Assembly: GCA_002168075.1 (NCBI GenBank)
Contig: NHCE01000002.1
Span: 1 to 64,000, forward strand
Reading direction: 5' to 3'
DNA: 64,000 bases
From: Rhizobiales bacterium TMED25
GTDB taxonomy: Bacteria; Pseudomonadota; Alphaproteobacteria; Rhizobiales; TMED25
Shown: piece after piece, positions 46,699 through 57,343 of the stretch
How the letters are laid out: every line of letters starts with the position of its first letter
Position numbering within the stretch: position 1 is the stretch's first letter
Made by a program: the position numbers and the translations under genes
Notes under the pieces: generated by a model
Database searches by the model: none
What the model saw: only the letters and a program-made list of their open reading frames with translations
Told to the model about the DNA's origin: nothing

Positions 46699-48096
46699 AT
46701 GAATAATCAAGTTATAACGAGGTTTGCCCCCTCTCCCACTGGTAACTTACATATCGGTGGCGCTCGAACTGCGCTATACAACTGGCTGTTTGCTCATAAA
46801 AATCATGGGAGAATGGTTCTTCGTATTGAGGATACAGATAAAGAAAGATCAACAGATACAGCTCTGGAAAATATATTAGATGGAATGCGTTGGTTGGGCC
46901 TAAACTGGGATGGAGATATATACTATCAGAGTCAATTTATTAAAAAACATCAAGAAATTGCATATCAGCTGCTAGAGTCTGGAAATGCTTACTATTGTTA
47001 TTGCTCAGCAGACGAACTATCTAAAATGAAAGAGGACGCCCTAAGCCAAGGAAAATCTCCTGTCTATAATAATAAATGGCGTGAGCGATTACCAAATGAA
47101 ATTGATAAAAAAATTCAACCCGTATTGAGGTTAAAAACTCCTTTAAAAGGTAAAACAATCATTAATGATAAAGTTCAAGGTCTTATTGAATATGACAATA
47201 AAGATATTGATGATTTTATAATATTACGAAGTGATGGAACGCCTACCTATATGTTAGCTTCTGTCGTAGATGATCATGAGCTTGGTATCACAGATATAAT
47301 ACGTGGAGATGATCATTTAAATAATGCAGCTCGTCAAATAAATATCTGTTTATTAATGAGTTGGATACCACCTTCATATAGTCATATACCTCTGATACAT
47401 TCTTCTAACGGTACTAAATTATCAAAAAGAGATGGAGCCCTATCGGTATCAGACTATAAAAAGGATGGTTATTTAGCAGAAGCAGTACTCAACTATCTAT
47501 TGAGACTAGGCTGGAGTTATGGTGATCAGGAATTTTTTTCAATAAATGAAATGATTGAATTTTTTAATATTGAAAAAATTCATAAATCACCAGCTAGACT
47601 AGACCTAAAGAAATTACTCAATGTAAATTCTCACTATTTAAAAGAAAAAAATGATGATGAGCTAATAAAGTTAATTTTTAAAAGTGAAAGAATTCTATTT
47701 GATAAAAAATTAGAAGAAAAAATGAAATTAATTATTCCACATTTGAAGACTAAATCAAAAACATTAAATGAACTATCTGAGCTCATAAGATACCTATATC
47801 AAGAAAGACCAATAGAAATAAAAGAATTTGATTTTAATATATATACACCCGAGATAAATGATCTTGTAACATCATTCAAATTGAGCTTAGAGAAAATAGA
47901 TAATTGGGATTTAATGATTATTAGAGATCTCTTTGATAACTTCTTGGTAAATACGAATACGAAACTTATTGATATTGCAAAGCCACTAAGAATAATATTA
48001 ACGGGGTCAATTGTTCCCACCGGCATATATGAATTATTATTACCTCTTGGTAAAGCTGAAATTCTCAATCGGATATCAGACTACCTGAACAATTAA
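46699..48096 (+). CDS. gltX: Glutamyl-tRNA synthetase
   Basis: 465-residue class I synthetase. The HIGG motif is H18-G21 in LHIGGARTALYNW and the KLSKR loop is K240-R244. CYCSADEL and the DDHELGITDIIRGDDHL stretch are typical of bacterial GluRS. The C-terminal helical anticodon-binding domain is present. Only one gltX copy is visible; whether it is discriminating or makes Glu-tRNA-Gln as well cannot be judged from here. Confidence 0.97.
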   Translation: MNNQVITRFAPSPTGNLHIGGARTALYNWLFAHKNHGRMVLRIEDTDKERSTDTALENILDGMRWLGLNWDGDIYYQSQFIKKHQEIAYQLLESGNAYYCYCSADELSKMKEDALSQGKSPVYNNKWRERLPNEIDKKIQPVLRLKTPLKGKTIINDKVQGLIEYDNKDIDDFIILRSDGTPTYMLASVVDDHELGITDIIRGDDHLNNAARQINICLLMSWIPPSYSHIPLIHSSNGTKLSKRDGALSVSDYKKDGYLAEAVLNYLLRLGWSYGDQEFFSINEMIEFFNIEKIHKSPARLDLKKLLNVNSHYLKEKNDDELIKLIFKSERILFDKKLEEKMKLIIPHLKTKSKTLNELSELIRYLYQERPIEIKEFDFNIYTPEINDLVTSFKLSLEKIDNWDLMIIRDLFDNFLVNTNTKLIDIAKPLRIILTGSIVPTGIYELLLPLGKAEILNRISDYLNN

Positions 48097-48104
48097 TTTT
48101 TTAT

Positions 48105-48133
48105 TTGATAATATCACTAATTAAATATATAAA
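48105..48133 (+). promoter_or_regulatory. Sigma70-type promoter of gltA
   Basis: TTGATA (48105-48110) and TATAAA (48128-48133) are separated by exactly 17 bases in the short gap between gltX and gltA. Transcription would begin near 48140, giving a leader of about 25 bases before the GAGG ribosome site and the ATG at 48165. Confidence 0.6.
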
Positions 48134-48164
48134 TCCTATATATTCTTTATGATATGAGGTAACC

Positions 48165-49469
48165 ATGACAACCAAAAAAAATGAAATAGGGAAAGCATTT
48201 ATTGAAATAGATAATGCAAAATATGAGTTACCACTATATAAGCCGAATGTTGGTCCAAATGTAGTTGATATATCAAAACTTTACGCACAAGCAAACGTTT
48301 TCACTTATGATCCTGGCTTCACATCAACGGCAAATTGTTCGTCAACAATCACATATATTGACGGTGAAAATGGTATTCTCCTATACAGAGGATATAAAAT
48401 TGAGGACCTAGTTGAGAACGCAGATTTCTTAGAAGTTTCTTATCTTTTATTAAATGGTGAATTACCGAATATTAAAGAAAAAAATGATTTTGTTAATGCC
48501 ATAACATATCATTCTATGCTTCATGAACAAATGACACGTTTTTATGCAGGTTTTAGACGTGATGCACATCCGATGGCTATAACATGTGGAGTAATTGGAG
48601 CTTTATCTGCCTTTTACCATGATTCAACTGATATAAACGATCCACAACAACGCATGATTGCAAGTCGACGTTTGATTGCTAAAATGCCAACTATTGCAGC
48701 GATGGCATATAAATATTCACTTGGCCAACCTTTTGTTTACCCAAAAAATGACTTAGGTTATGCTAGTAATTTTATGCATATGTGCTTCTCTTTCCCAACA
48801 GAGGATTATAAAATTAATAAAATACTTGCAGATGCACTTGATAAAGTCTTTATCCTTCATGCTGACCACGAGCAAAATGCTTCAACATCAACCGTAAGGT
48901 TGGCTGGATCCTCTGGTGCAAACCCGTTTGCGTGTATTGCAGCAGGTGTTGCATCTTTATGGGGGCCCGCGCATGGTGGGGCAAATGAAGCAGCACTAAA
49001 TATGCTTGAAGAAATTGGAACAGCAGATAACATAACAAAATATATCAAAAAAGCCAAAGACTCTAATGATCCATTCAGGTTAATGGGCTTTGGACACAGA
49101 GTATACAAAAGTTATGATCCAAGGGCTAAAATTATGCAAAAAACTTGTCATGAAGTTTTAGATGCACTTAGTCTAAGAGATGATCCTTTACTGAAAGTGG
49201 CTATGGAACTAGAGAAAATTGCCCTAGAAGACCCTTACTTTATTGAAAAGAAATTATATCCCAATGTTGACTTTTACTCTGGTATTATTCTAAGAGCGCT
49301 TGGGTTTCCAAAAGATATGTTTACTGTCCTATTTGCACTAGCTAGAACTGTTGGATGGATTTCACAATGGAAAGAAATGATAGAAGACTCAGAGCAAAGA
49401 ATTGGAAGACCAAGACAACTATATATGGGTAATGTTGATAAAAAATTTATTAATCTTGAAGATAGATAG
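48165..49469 (+). CDS. gltA: Citrate synthase
   Basis: 434-residue hexameric-type (type II) citrate synthase, first step of the TCA cycle. [43 protein letters not shown], and [17 protein letters not shown] carry the catalytic His and the substrate Arg residues; the catalytic Asp region near NVDFYSGI is also present. It has its own promoter (48105-48133). Its stop is six bases from the end of the convergent lpxB. Confidence 0.97.
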   Translation: MTTKKNEIGKAFIEIDNAKYELPLYKPNVGPNVVDISKLYAQANVFTYDPGFTSTANCSSTITYIDGENGILLYRGYKIEDLVENADFLEVSYLLLNGELPNIKEKNDFVNAITYHSMLHEQMTRFYAGFRRDAHPMAITCGVIGALSAFYHDSTDINDPQQRMIASRRLIAKMPTIAAMAYKYSLGQPFVYPKNDLGYASNFMHMCFSFPTEDYKINKILADALDKVFILHADHEQNASTSTVRLAGSSGANPFACIAAGVASLWGPAHGGANEAALNMLEEIGTADNITKYIKKAKDSNDPFRLMGFGHRVYKSYDPRAKIMQKTCHEVLDALSLRDDPLLKVAMELEKIALEDPYFIEKKLYPNVDFYSGIILRALGFPKDMFTVLFALARTVGWISQWKEMIEDSEQRIGRPRQLYMGNVDKKFINLEDR

Positions 49470-49475
49470 CTTACT

Positions 49476-50624
49476 CTATTTTAAATAATCATAAATTATT
49501 TTTGCACCCTCGTGTTGATCACTTTTATCATTACTAAAGATCTTTTCCCTGACTTCGTTATGCATTTTAACTTGATCCTCACGAATATTATCATTTTCAA
49601 TAATACTTTGTAGTACATTTGCTATAGCAAATCCATTACACTTTAATTGAAATAATTCAGTAATTATTTTTGAACCATGGATAATATTAGGTAAGACTAT
49701 AGAGTGAGTCTTAATAAAGAATCTAAAAATTGAAAAAATAATATTAGTTTTGTAAATCACAACCATTGGAAGCCTTGCTATAGCTAATTCTAATGTCGCA
49801 CTTCCAGATGCAACAATAGCCAGATCTGAATTTATAATATTTCTATATTTTTCACGCTCTTGAGTAATAATTTCGTAATTAAAAGATGCTTTTGAAAGAT
49901 TTTTAATAATCAAATCATGAAAGTGCTCGAATGTTAGAATTTTAACAACTAGATTATCGTATTTTTTATTGAGCCTATTTATTCCATCTATACTGGGGGC
50001 TAACAATCTAGAGACCTCACTTTTCCTACTACCAGCCATTAGCACCAAATCGATAGTTTTTGAATTATTAGTTTTTGATAAAGTTTTCATATATTTAGCA
50101 ACTCTCTCTGAGAGTGGATTACCCACATATGTACACATTGGCCCGTTTAATTTCTGATAGAGCTCTGGTTCAAAAGGTAATATTGACAAGACGTGGTCAA
50201 TGTAAGAGGACATTTTAGTTGCGCGACTTTGTCTCCAAGCCCATATAGTAGGTGAAACATAATTAACAATCGGAATTTCTGGTGAGATTCTTCTAACTCT
50301 TTTTGCAACTCTGTGGCTAAATTCAGGACAATCAATAATAACCAATATATCAGGCTTTGATCTTATAATTGTATCCACGGTTATTTTTATAAGTTTTCTT
50401 ATAGTGTTAACATTCTTTATTATATCCCAAGGACCAATATAAGATACTCTATCAATTGGAAATATAGATTTTAATCCTAATTTAGATAACTCTTTACCGC
50501 CTACTCCTAATATCTCAATATTATTATATAAATATTTAAACTCATGAATTAGTTCAGCACCCATAATATCTCCAGATGGTTCACCAGCTATTATTGCAAT
50601 TTTCTTAGACAGCATATTTTTCAC
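49476..50624 (-). CDS. lpxB: Lipid A disaccharide synthase
   Basis: 382-residue GT19 glycosyltransferase joining UDP-diacylglucosamine and lipid X. AGEPSGDIMGAELI near the N-terminus, YVSPTIWAWR and the LALIVSGSATLE-like AIVASGSATLELA stretch are landmarks. A GTG at 50624 overlaps the lpxI stop by four bases; ATG at 50615, three codons in and with GATGAG upstream, is an equally possible start. It is the last gene of the lipid A block. Confidence 0.95.
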   Translation of the reverse strand: MKNMLSKKIAIIAGEPSGDIMGAELIHEFKYLYNNIEILGVGGKELSKLGLKSIFPIDRVSYIGPWDIIKNVNTIRKLIKITVDTIIRSKPDILVIIDCPEFSHRVAKRVRRISPEIPIVNYVSPTIWAWRQSRATKMSSYIDHVLSILPFEPELYQKLNGPMCTYVGNPLSERVAKYMKTLSKTNNSKTIDLVLMAGSRKSEVSRLLAPSIDGINRLNKKYDNLVVKILTFEHFHDLIIKNLSKASFNYEIITQEREKYRNIINSDLAIVASGSATLELAIARLPMVVIYKTNIIFSIFRFFIKTHSIVLPNIIHGSKIITELFQLKCNGFAIANVLQSIIENDNIREDQVKMHNEVREKIFSNDKSDQHEGAKIIYDYLK

Positions 50625-51463
50625 TCATCATTTGACAAACGATCAATTACTATGAAAAAAAGATTATTTTCATTAATTAATTTGATAATTTTGTCATATT
50701 CCAGAACAATAACGTCACCCTGAGTTATTGCAATACCGGATAAATTAGCTTTTATAACTAAATCAATAGTTTTTGGTCCAATTGTTGGCATATCCACTCT
50801 CTTATCTTGGATATTTTGTGATGTCTTAAAAAAAACTCCACCTTTATCTGGGCTTGCAATACGCAAATCAATAATCCTTTTTAGCATACTGTTTGTACCT
50901 TCCGCTGCCTCAACTGCTAAAACCCGCTCTCGAGCTACTACAACTGATTGTCCAATATCAAGGTCACCTATCTTATTTGCTATATAATTAGCAATTTTAA
51001 TATTATCATTTTCTTTACCGACGATTTTTGTTATTGAGTACAAGCCTTTTGTTAATGTTAAATTATCTGATATTTGGTGAGCGCCAATAATATTATAACC
51101 TTTTCCTTCAATAAACTTAATTAGGTTATTGAATAACGATGAGTCTCCACTATTCATAATATTTCTAAATTTTAAATAAAATAATATATTACTTAAATTA
51201 AGATATGCACTCATATTATTTGGCCTTGGAATATAACCAATCATTGTAATATTCTTAATATTATTTTTTTTAAGTATATTAGAAATTTTCTTTATATTGA
51301 GGTATGAAAGTTCAATTATATTATAATTTTTGGAATTTGATTTAAAAGAACCATCTATTGAAAAAATAGTTACATCCCAATCTTTTGATATTGCATCATT
51401 TATAACTTGCAGAGGCAAAGAACCAAAACCAGCTATGATTGCTAGTTTATTATAACTCTTCAT
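50621..51463 (-). CDS. lpxI: UDP-2,3-diacylglucosamine pyrophosphatase LpxI
   Basis: 280-residue LpxI (formerly DUF1009), the alphaproteobacterial replacement for LpxH, releasing UMP to give lipid X. LAIIAGFGSLPLQV at the start, DIGQSVVVARERVLAVEAAEGTN in the middle, and GGVFFKTSQNIQDKRVDMPTIGP plus a C-terminal segment (GIAITQGDVIVLE) match the family. It lies between lpxA and lpxB as in other members of the class. Confidence 0.95.
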   Translation of the reverse strand: MKSYNKLAIIAGFGSLPLQVINDAISKDWDVTIFSIDGSFKSNSKNYNIIELSYLNIKKISNILKKNNIKNITMIGYIPRPNNMSAYLNLSNILFYLKFRNIMNSGDSSLFNNLIKFIEGKGYNIIGAHQISDNLTLTKGLYSITKIVGKENDNIKIANYIANKIGDLDIGQSVVVARERVLAVEAAEGTNSMLKRIIDLRIASPDKGGVFFKTSQNIQDKRVDMPTIGPKTIDLVIKANLSGIAITQGDVIVLEYDKIIKLINENNLFFIVIDRLSNDE

Positions 51464-51471
51464 ATACTTTA

Positions 51472-52278
51472 CTATTTAATAATACTCTTATCATTCGGCT
51501 GGCATATGTGTCTATTAGGTTTTTCTAAGACAAACTCTATTAAATCGTTTATTTCACTTATATCTTTATGCTCTCCAGAAAGTGATCTAGCTCTCTCGTG
51601 TATTTCACTTGGAGGGCCGTCAAAGATGCTCTTATATACCTTCTGAATTAAGAAAATTGTTTCTTTCGAAAAACCTCTTCTTTTTAGACCTGTTATATTT
51701 ACACCAGTCAGGTAACACCTTCGGAGAATACCCTTAGCAAGTCCATATGGTAATATATCTTGCTCGACTCCAGTCATACCAGCAATAAATGCGTGCTTAC
51801 CAATTCTGACATGTTGATGAAGTGCAGATAGACCTCCGATGATTGCATAATCACCAACAGATGTATGTCCTGCGAGTGTTGCCTGATTAATTAGGATTAC
51901 ATGATCACCAATCATACAGTCATGCGCAACATGAGAGTCTACCATCAAGAAACAATTATTACCAACTTTTGTAATTGATTTTGATTGTTTTGTACCCGAG
52001 TGTATTGTAACATTTTCTCGTATAATACAATTTTTACCAATTACAACATAAGTAATCTCATCCTTAAATTTTATATCTTGCGGGGGCATTCCAATGACCG
52101 CATTTGGGAATATTTCTGTATTTGATCCAATATTAGTATGACCATCTATTATTACATGCCCGTGGACTTTAACATTATCTTCTAAAGTTACGTTTCTACC
52201 TATATATGAGAATGGACCTACACTAACATCTGTTCCTAAGGTAGCACCATCTTCTATAATTGATGTGGGATGTATCAT
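51472..52278 (-). CDS. lpxA: UDP-N-acetylglucosamine acyltransferase
   Basis: 268-residue left-handed beta-helix acyltransferase, first step of lipid A synthesis. Hexapeptide repeats run from residue 1 to about 190; the catalytic His is in the VDSHVAHDCMIGDHV segment. A C-terminal helical part follows. The ATG overlaps the fabZ TGA by four bases. Chain-length preference cannot be read by eye. Confidence 0.96.
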   Translation of the reverse strand: MIHPTSIIEDGATLGTDVSVGPFSYIGRNVTLEDNVKVHGHVIIDGHTNIGSNTEIFPNAVIGMPPQDIKFKDEITYVVIGKNCIIRENVTIHSGTKQSKSITKVGNNCFLMVDSHVAHDCMIGDHVILINQATLAGHTSVGDYAIIGGLSALHQHVRIGKHAFIAGMTGVEQDILPYGLAKGILRRCYLTGVNITGLKRRGFSKETIFLIQKVYKSIFDGPPSEIHERARSLSGEHKDISEINDLIEFVLEKPNRHICQPNDKSIIK

Positions 52279-52751
52279 AAGCTTGACTCTTCATCAATCA
52301 TTGCGCTTATTTCAGCTTCCGCTACAAGTTTACCCAGTACATATGCCTCACCTTTGAATTTCCAGACATTAGCCCTCTGTCTAATTTTCTTTAAATGATA
52401 ATATAATATATCTCCTGGAATTACAGGTCTACGAAACTTAGCTTTATCTATTGTCATAAAAAATATTTTTGAGAGTGGCTGTTCTTGATTTCGAGATAGC
52501 ACACACATAACTGCAGCAGTTTGTGCCATTCCCTCAATTTGTAAAACTCCGGGCATAATAGGATTATTTGGAAAATGGCCTTGAAAGAAAGGTTCATTAA
52601 TTGTTACGTTTTTTACTCCAATACCATATATGTCCTTATTCATTTCAATAATTTTATCTATTAAAATAAATGGATATGCATGCGGTAAAATTTTAGATAT
52701 CAAATTAATATCTGCATTTCGTAGTTCATTATTATCTTTGTAATTCTTCAT
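52275..52751 (-). CDS. fabZ: (3R)-hydroxyacyl-ACP dehydratase FabZ
   Basis: 158-residue hotdog-fold dehydratase of fatty-acid synthesis. The catalytic His is in LPHAYPFILIDKI and the Glu in PGVLQIEGMAQTAAVM; GHFPNNPIMPG links them. Placed between lpxD and lpxA, it shares the hydroxyacyl-ACP pool with lipid A synthesis. Confidence 0.96.
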   Translation of the reverse strand: MKNYKDNNELRNADINLISKILPHAYPFILIDKIIEMNKDIYGIGVKNVTINEPFFQGHFPNNPIMPGVLQIEGMAQTAAVMCVLSRNQEQPLSKIFFMTIDKAKFRRPVIPGDILYYHLKKIRQRANVWKFKGEAYVLGKLVAEAEISAMIDEESSL

Positions 52752-52808
52752 CTCTTAAATCCCAAAAATTTGTTGCTGACTTATAACATAAGAAACCAAT
52801 AATTTTAA

Positions 52809-53831
52809 TTATTTTCTTGATAATCTCGTTAAAGTTTTAATTTCATTTAAATATTTATCAATTTCCCTATGAGGTCTACCAGCAACTTTTTGATTTGGCT
52901 GTACATTATGCATAATACCAGATCCAGCTGCTACTTGTGCATTATCACCAATCTTTCTATGAGGAATTACTCCAACTTGGCCACCTAGGATCACATTATC
53001 TCCTATTTTAACACTACCAGATATACCTACTTGCCCAGCAAGACCACAATTACGTCCTACAATAACATTGTGTGCAATATGAACTAGATTATCAATTTTT
53101 GTACCTTCACCTATCACAGTATCATTGAGAGAGCCTCGGTCGATTGTACTATTTGCTCCAATTTCAACATTATCCTGTATTATAACACGACCGATATGGG
53201 GGAATTTAATAAAATTACTACCTGTATGACCGTAACCAAACCCATCTTGACCTATTCTTGTACCGGGATGAATTACTACATTATCGCCAATATAACAGTG
53301 CTGAATAGAACAGTTAGGCCCAATTATAACATTTTCACCTATAACAACATTTTTTCCAACCACAGTATTGGAGTCAATGGCTGATTTCTGTCCTATTACA
53401 GCACCAGATTTTATTACAGCGCCACTTTCAATTCTAATATTAGTCCTGAGTTCAACATTATCAGCAATAACTGCATCTTTACTTATCGAATAGTCAGTAA
53501 CTTTGTCTACACTTTGATAAAGCATATTGATTGCAACAATTATTGCATACTCAGGATTTGGAGTAATAATTGGTATTACATTACTAGGAAGTATATCAAT
53601 TAAATCTTGTCTTATAAAACATGCTGCCGCTTGAATATTATCAGATCCATTAATATAATTTTTATCACTTAGGTAAGTTAAATCATTAGAATTGGACTCT
53701 GAGAGTGTCGCGATCCCATTTATAGTAATGTCAGAAAAACTATCTGGGATAACGTAATCAGATAATACATTTTGTACTACTTCGGATAAAGTATATGGTC
53801 CACTATTTATAAAGAATGATTTTACCTTCAT
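52809..53831 (-). CDS. lpxD: UDP-3-O-(3-hydroxyacyl)glucosamine N-acyltransferase
   Basis: 340 residues from ATG at 53831; third step of lipid A synthesis. An N-terminal uridine-binding domain (about 1-100) is followed by many hexapeptide repeats and a C-terminal helix. The catalytic His region is [14 protein letters not shown]. An upstream TTG would add seven residues but has no better ribosome site, so the ATG is chosen. It follows bamA by about 58 bases. Confidence 0.95.
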   Translation of the reverse strand: MKVKSFFINSGPYTLSEVVQNVLSDYVIPDSFSDITINGIATLSESNSNDLTYLSDKNYINGSDNIQAAACFIRQDLIDILPSNVIPIITPNPEYAIIVAINMLYQSVDKVTDYSISKDAVIADNVELRTNIRIESGAVIKSGAVIGQKSAIDSNTVVGKNVVIGENVIIGPNCSIQHCYIGDNVVIHPGTRIGQDGFGYGHTGSNFIKFPHIGRVIIQDNVEIGANSTIDRGSLNDTVIGEGTKIDNLVHIAHNVIVGRNCGLAGQVGISGSVKIGDNVILGGQVGVIPHRKIGDNAQVAAGSGIMHNVQPNQKVAGRPHREIDKYLNEIKTLTRLSRK

Positions 53832-53889
53832 ACAAACACACTTATCCTTCAATAAAAGTATATCTTCTATATATAATTATTAATATAAA

Positions 53890-56184
53890 TTAGAAATTTG
53901 TTCCACCAGAAAAATGGAAAAACTCAGTTTGATCAAAAGTTTCTTTGTTTAAGACTTCAGTAAAGTCAAATCTTAACATTCCAATAGGCGATTCCCAGAA
54001 AATGCTAGCTCCTATTGAGGACCTTAACATAGAAGACTCATTCACAACAGGGTCTGTAACGAGGTCTGAACCAAATAATGTTCCAGCATTCAAATGTAAA
54101 CCACCTCTTATACCATAGTCATCAGATACAACAGGAATCGGGAAATTAACCTCAGCTTTGCCTGAAAAGTAAGTATTCCCTCCAATAGCCTCTTCCTTTG
54201 AATTTGTATAGTTTGGATGTAGACGTGGACTTATACCGCGAGATGCAAAACCTTTCAGCAAAGGACCAGGGTCCATAAAAGAGTCTGATATAAGAATGTC
54301 TTTACTATTAAGGGAAAATATATGTCCAACATTCATATGAAGTGAGCCAATTAAATCTCTATCAAAATCATGATAGTATTTTCCGGAAAAAACAGTACTG
54401 AAATTTGAAACATCACCACCAGAAAAATCTTGACTTAAATTCAGTGAGACGCCGCTACTTGGTATCATTGGATTATCAAGGCTGCTATATGATAACGTAT
54501 AACCTAGCTCACCGATATTACGATTACCTTCTAATTGTTTTAATGCCGCAGATGCATTACTTGCTACACCATAAACTTCATTTCTTGTAAATTTAGCTCT
54601 GGTATTTAATCGTGTATCATCAGATAATGGTAATCCAAAACGAAAGCCCAATCCAACCTCACTATTAGTGTAGCTAGAGGTATCACTATTATCTTGCTCG
54701 TTACCAAATAGATCAAAACCAAATGAGACATCACTTCCAAGAAATGCTGGCTCAGTAAAAGCTAGGTTTATTAGGTTCCGATCTCCACTTAGATTAGTAT
54801 TCAATGACAAGTACTGACCTTTTCCAAGAAGATTCCTCTCTGTTAGATAAACAGTACCAATAACCCCCATATAACTTGAGTATCCAGCTCCAAATGCTAA
54901 AGATCCAGTATTCTGTTCAGTTACAGCAATAGATATAATCTTTTTATCTGGAGCTGAACCATCTAGGGTTCGAACATTTACATCAGAGAAAAAATTCATA
55001 ATTCTTAGATTTCTGATAGATTTGGATAAATACGTTTGATTGAGCGCATCACCCTCAGCAATTGAAAGTTGTCTTCTTATAACATAGTCATAAGTTCTTT
55101 GATTCCCGGTTATATCAATCCTCTCAATGTAAACTGGAGGACCGTTCAATATTTGATAATTTACATTAACTGTGGATGTATTTTCATTAATATCTTCAAT
55201 TGCATTAACAACTACAAATGGATGTCCCTGCGAACGCATATAATCAACAATGCCTATGGATGTTGTATCGATATCAGACTCATCATAAACATCACCCTCA
55301 AACGTAGTTATATTGGTCAAAATCTGATTTGGGGTAATCTCTTTAATAGAATTTGAGAGTTCAATATCACCATATTTATACCTCTTGCCCTCATCTAATG
55401 TAAAAGTAATAATAAAATTACCACTATCACTATTAAATTCTGCAATAGAATTTGTTACTTTAAAATTAACATAACCATTATTCCTATAAAATTGACGCAA
55501 TAATTCCTTGTCATATTCCATTAGATCATTGTCATAAGATTTTCCAGTTCCCCAAATACTATCAATCCAATTACTTCTTTTGGATTGTATAACACTTCTC
55601 AGAGCCCTATCTGTGTAATTTTGATTACCTATAAAATTTATATCTGTTATTTTTGTGGTTGGTCCCTCTTTTATTTCGAAGACGAGATTAATTCTATTAT
55701 ACTCAAGTTTGATAATTTTCGGATCAACAAGCACACTAAATCTTCCAGCAGAACGATAGGCTGATATGATATTTGCTATATCTTCCTCTAATCTTATTCT
55801 TGAAAAAGTTGATCTCGCTGTTAATTTAGCAACATTTGATAAATCTTGATCAGAAAGAGCTATATTCCCCTCAAAGGCTACCAAATTTATGGTATAATGT
55901 TCTACGACTGATATTACCAACTTTGTATTCTCATATGCTATCTCCACATCTGAAAAGAGCTCTGTCTGATATAAATTTTTAAGTGAGGTATCTATTGATA
56001 GTTTACTATAAGTGTCACCTTTTTTTAGACCGGAGTAATTGATAATGCTTGCATCTTCAATTCTGTTATTTCCTGTAACAATTATTTCTCCAATAATATG
56101 CGTATCTGCAATTGCATTCTTTACAAGTTTATCACCCCCAATGCAAAGTGATAAAAAAACGAGTATTATTGATAAATATTTCAA
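53890..56184 (-). CDS. bamA: Outer-membrane protein assembly factor BamA
   Basis: 764 residues: signal peptide (about 1-26, cut near AIA), five POTRA domains (to about residue 420) and a C-terminal 16-strand Omp85 barrel ending in F. TEPAFLGSDVSFGFDLFG and FASRGISPR, close to the conserved lid-loop (V/I)RGF-type motif, are visible in the barrel. It inserts barrel proteins in the outer membrane. The start is TTG at 56184, with GGAA upstream and an in-frame stop six codons before, so no ATG option exists. rseP precedes it. Confidence 0.96.
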   Translation of the reverse strand: MKYLSIILVFLSLCIGGDKLVKNAIADTHIIGEIIVTGNNRIEDASIINYSGLKKGDTYSKLSIDTSLKNLYQTELFSDVEIAYENTKLVISVVEHYTINLVAFEGNIALSDQDLSNVAKLTARSTFSRIRLEEDIANIISAYRSAGRFSVLVDPKIIKLEYNRINLVFEIKEGPTTKITDINFIGNQNYTDRALRSVIQSKRSNWIDSIWGTGKSYDNDLMEYDKELLRQFYRNNGYVNFKVTNSIAEFNSDSGNFIITFTLDEGKRYKYGDIELSNSIKEITPNQILTNITTFEGDVYDESDIDTTSIGIVDYMRSQGHPFVVVNAIEDINENTSTVNVNYQILNGPPVYIERIDITGNQRTYDYVIRRQLSIAEGDALNQTYLSKSIRNLRIMNFFSDVNVRTLDGSAPDKKIISIAVTEQNTGSLAFGAGYSSYMGVIGTVYLTERNLLGKGQYLSLNTNLSGDRNLINLAFTEPAFLGSDVSFGFDLFGNEQDNSDTSSYTNSEVGLGFRFGLPLSDDTRLNTRAKFTRNEVYGVASNASAALKQLEGNRNIGELGYTLSYSSLDNPMIPSSGVSLNLSQDFSGGDVSNFSTVFSGKYYHDFDRDLIGSLHMNVGHIFSLNSKDILISDSFMDPGPLLKGFASRGISPRLHPNYTNSKEEAIGGNTYFSGKAEVNFPIPVVSDDYGIRGGLHLNAGTLFGSDLVTDPVVNESSMLRSSIGASIFWESPIGMLRFDFTEVLNKETFDQTEFFHFSGGTNF

Positions 56185-56231
56185 TTTATAAGTTCCACAT
56201 TATTATTAGTTTGTATATAAACCTTATTTTA

Positions 56232-57341
56232 TTAAAAAATATTTAAAAAATTTAAATCATTCCAAATTGCAAAGAACATCAAAAACACAATAAAAGATAA
56301 ACCAATCTTGTGAAATATTTCATACGCCTTATCCCCAAGCGGCTTCCCTCTCAATGCTTCAATGAAATAAAACAACAAATGCCCCCCATCCAACATTGGA
56401 ATAGGAAATAAATTTATGAGTCCGATACTTACTGAAAGTAACGCTGTTAAATGAATTAATGGATAAATACCATTTTTAGCCACATCCCCAGATATTTGTG
56501 CAATTCTTATCGGCCCACCCAAGTGCTCTGTCGACTCACTTCCACGTATAATTCTGTATAGATAACCAAGTGATAAGTTAATTATATTATATGTATCACC
56601 AGCACCTTGTAATAGGGCTTTATGTATTGGAAGCTTTTTTGTGATCACATTCTCTTGAAGACCACCTCCTCCGATTCCAATGTAGGCAGATGCACGTGTT
56701 GTTTCTTTTTTATCATATGATCTAAATAATGGAGTTAATTTGAGATCAATAATAGACTCACTTCTCAAAACTGTAACATTTATAGTATCCAAATTTGTTT
56801 CATTTAAAATTCTTGGTATATCATTGAACTCTGTTACCTCAATATTATTCATAGTTAGAAACTTATCACCGATTACTAAACCACCCAACATAGCTGGACT
56901 ATTTTCTTCAATGGTTTCAACAACTGGTAAAATTGTTGTTTTTCCATAAAATGAATAAAAGAAGGTAAATATAATAATCGCTAAAATAAAATTAGCAATT
57001 GGACCCGCCGATACAATTGCACTTTTTGCCTTTATAGACTTATTATGAAATCCATTTTCATTATCAACTGTGCCCTCCTTAGAACTTGCTGGATCAAGAT
57101 CATCTATAAACTTTACATAGCCACCAAGGGGAATCCAGCATACCTTCCATTCAGTTCCTCTCTTATCAATATAACTAAATATTTTTTTACCAAAACCTAT
57201 AGAAAAACTCTCAACATCAACTTTGTTAAATCTTGCGATAAGAAAATGTCCAAGTTCATGAAAAAACACTACAACTGTTAGCACAAATAAAAATGGTATT
57301 GTGTATATGAAGATATTCAAAAAAAAGTTTGGAAAGTCCAT
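56232..57341 (-). CDS. rseP: Site-2 protease RseP
   Basis: 369 residues from ATG at 57341, two bases after dxr. The zinc site is H28-E29-L-G-H32 in the first membrane segment, with a second metal motif NLFPIPMLDGGHL near the C-terminus. One PDZ domain (about 130-210) lies between. It cuts transmembrane segments of anti-sigma factors or cleaved signal peptides. A longer reading from 57386 would run inside dxr and is not chosen. Confidence 0.95.
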   Translation of the reverse strand: MDFPNFFLNIFIYTIPFLFVLTVVVFFHELGHFLIARFNKVDVESFSIGFGKKIFSYIDKRGTEWKVCWIPLGGYVKFIDDLDPASSKEGTVDNENGFHNKSIKAKSAIVSAGPIANFILAIIIFTFFYSFYGKTTILPVVETIEENSPAMLGGLVIGDKFLTMNNIEVTEFNDIPRILNETNLDTINVTVLRSESIIDLKLTPLFRSYDKKETTRASAYIGIGGGGLQENVITKKLPIHKALLQGAGDTYNIINLSLGYLYRIIRGSESTEHLGGPIRIAQISGDVAKNGIYPLIHLTALLSVSIGLINLFPIPMLDGGHLLFYFIEALRGKPLGDKAYEIFHKIGLSFIVFLMFFAIWNDLNFLNIF

Positions 57342-57343
57342 TC

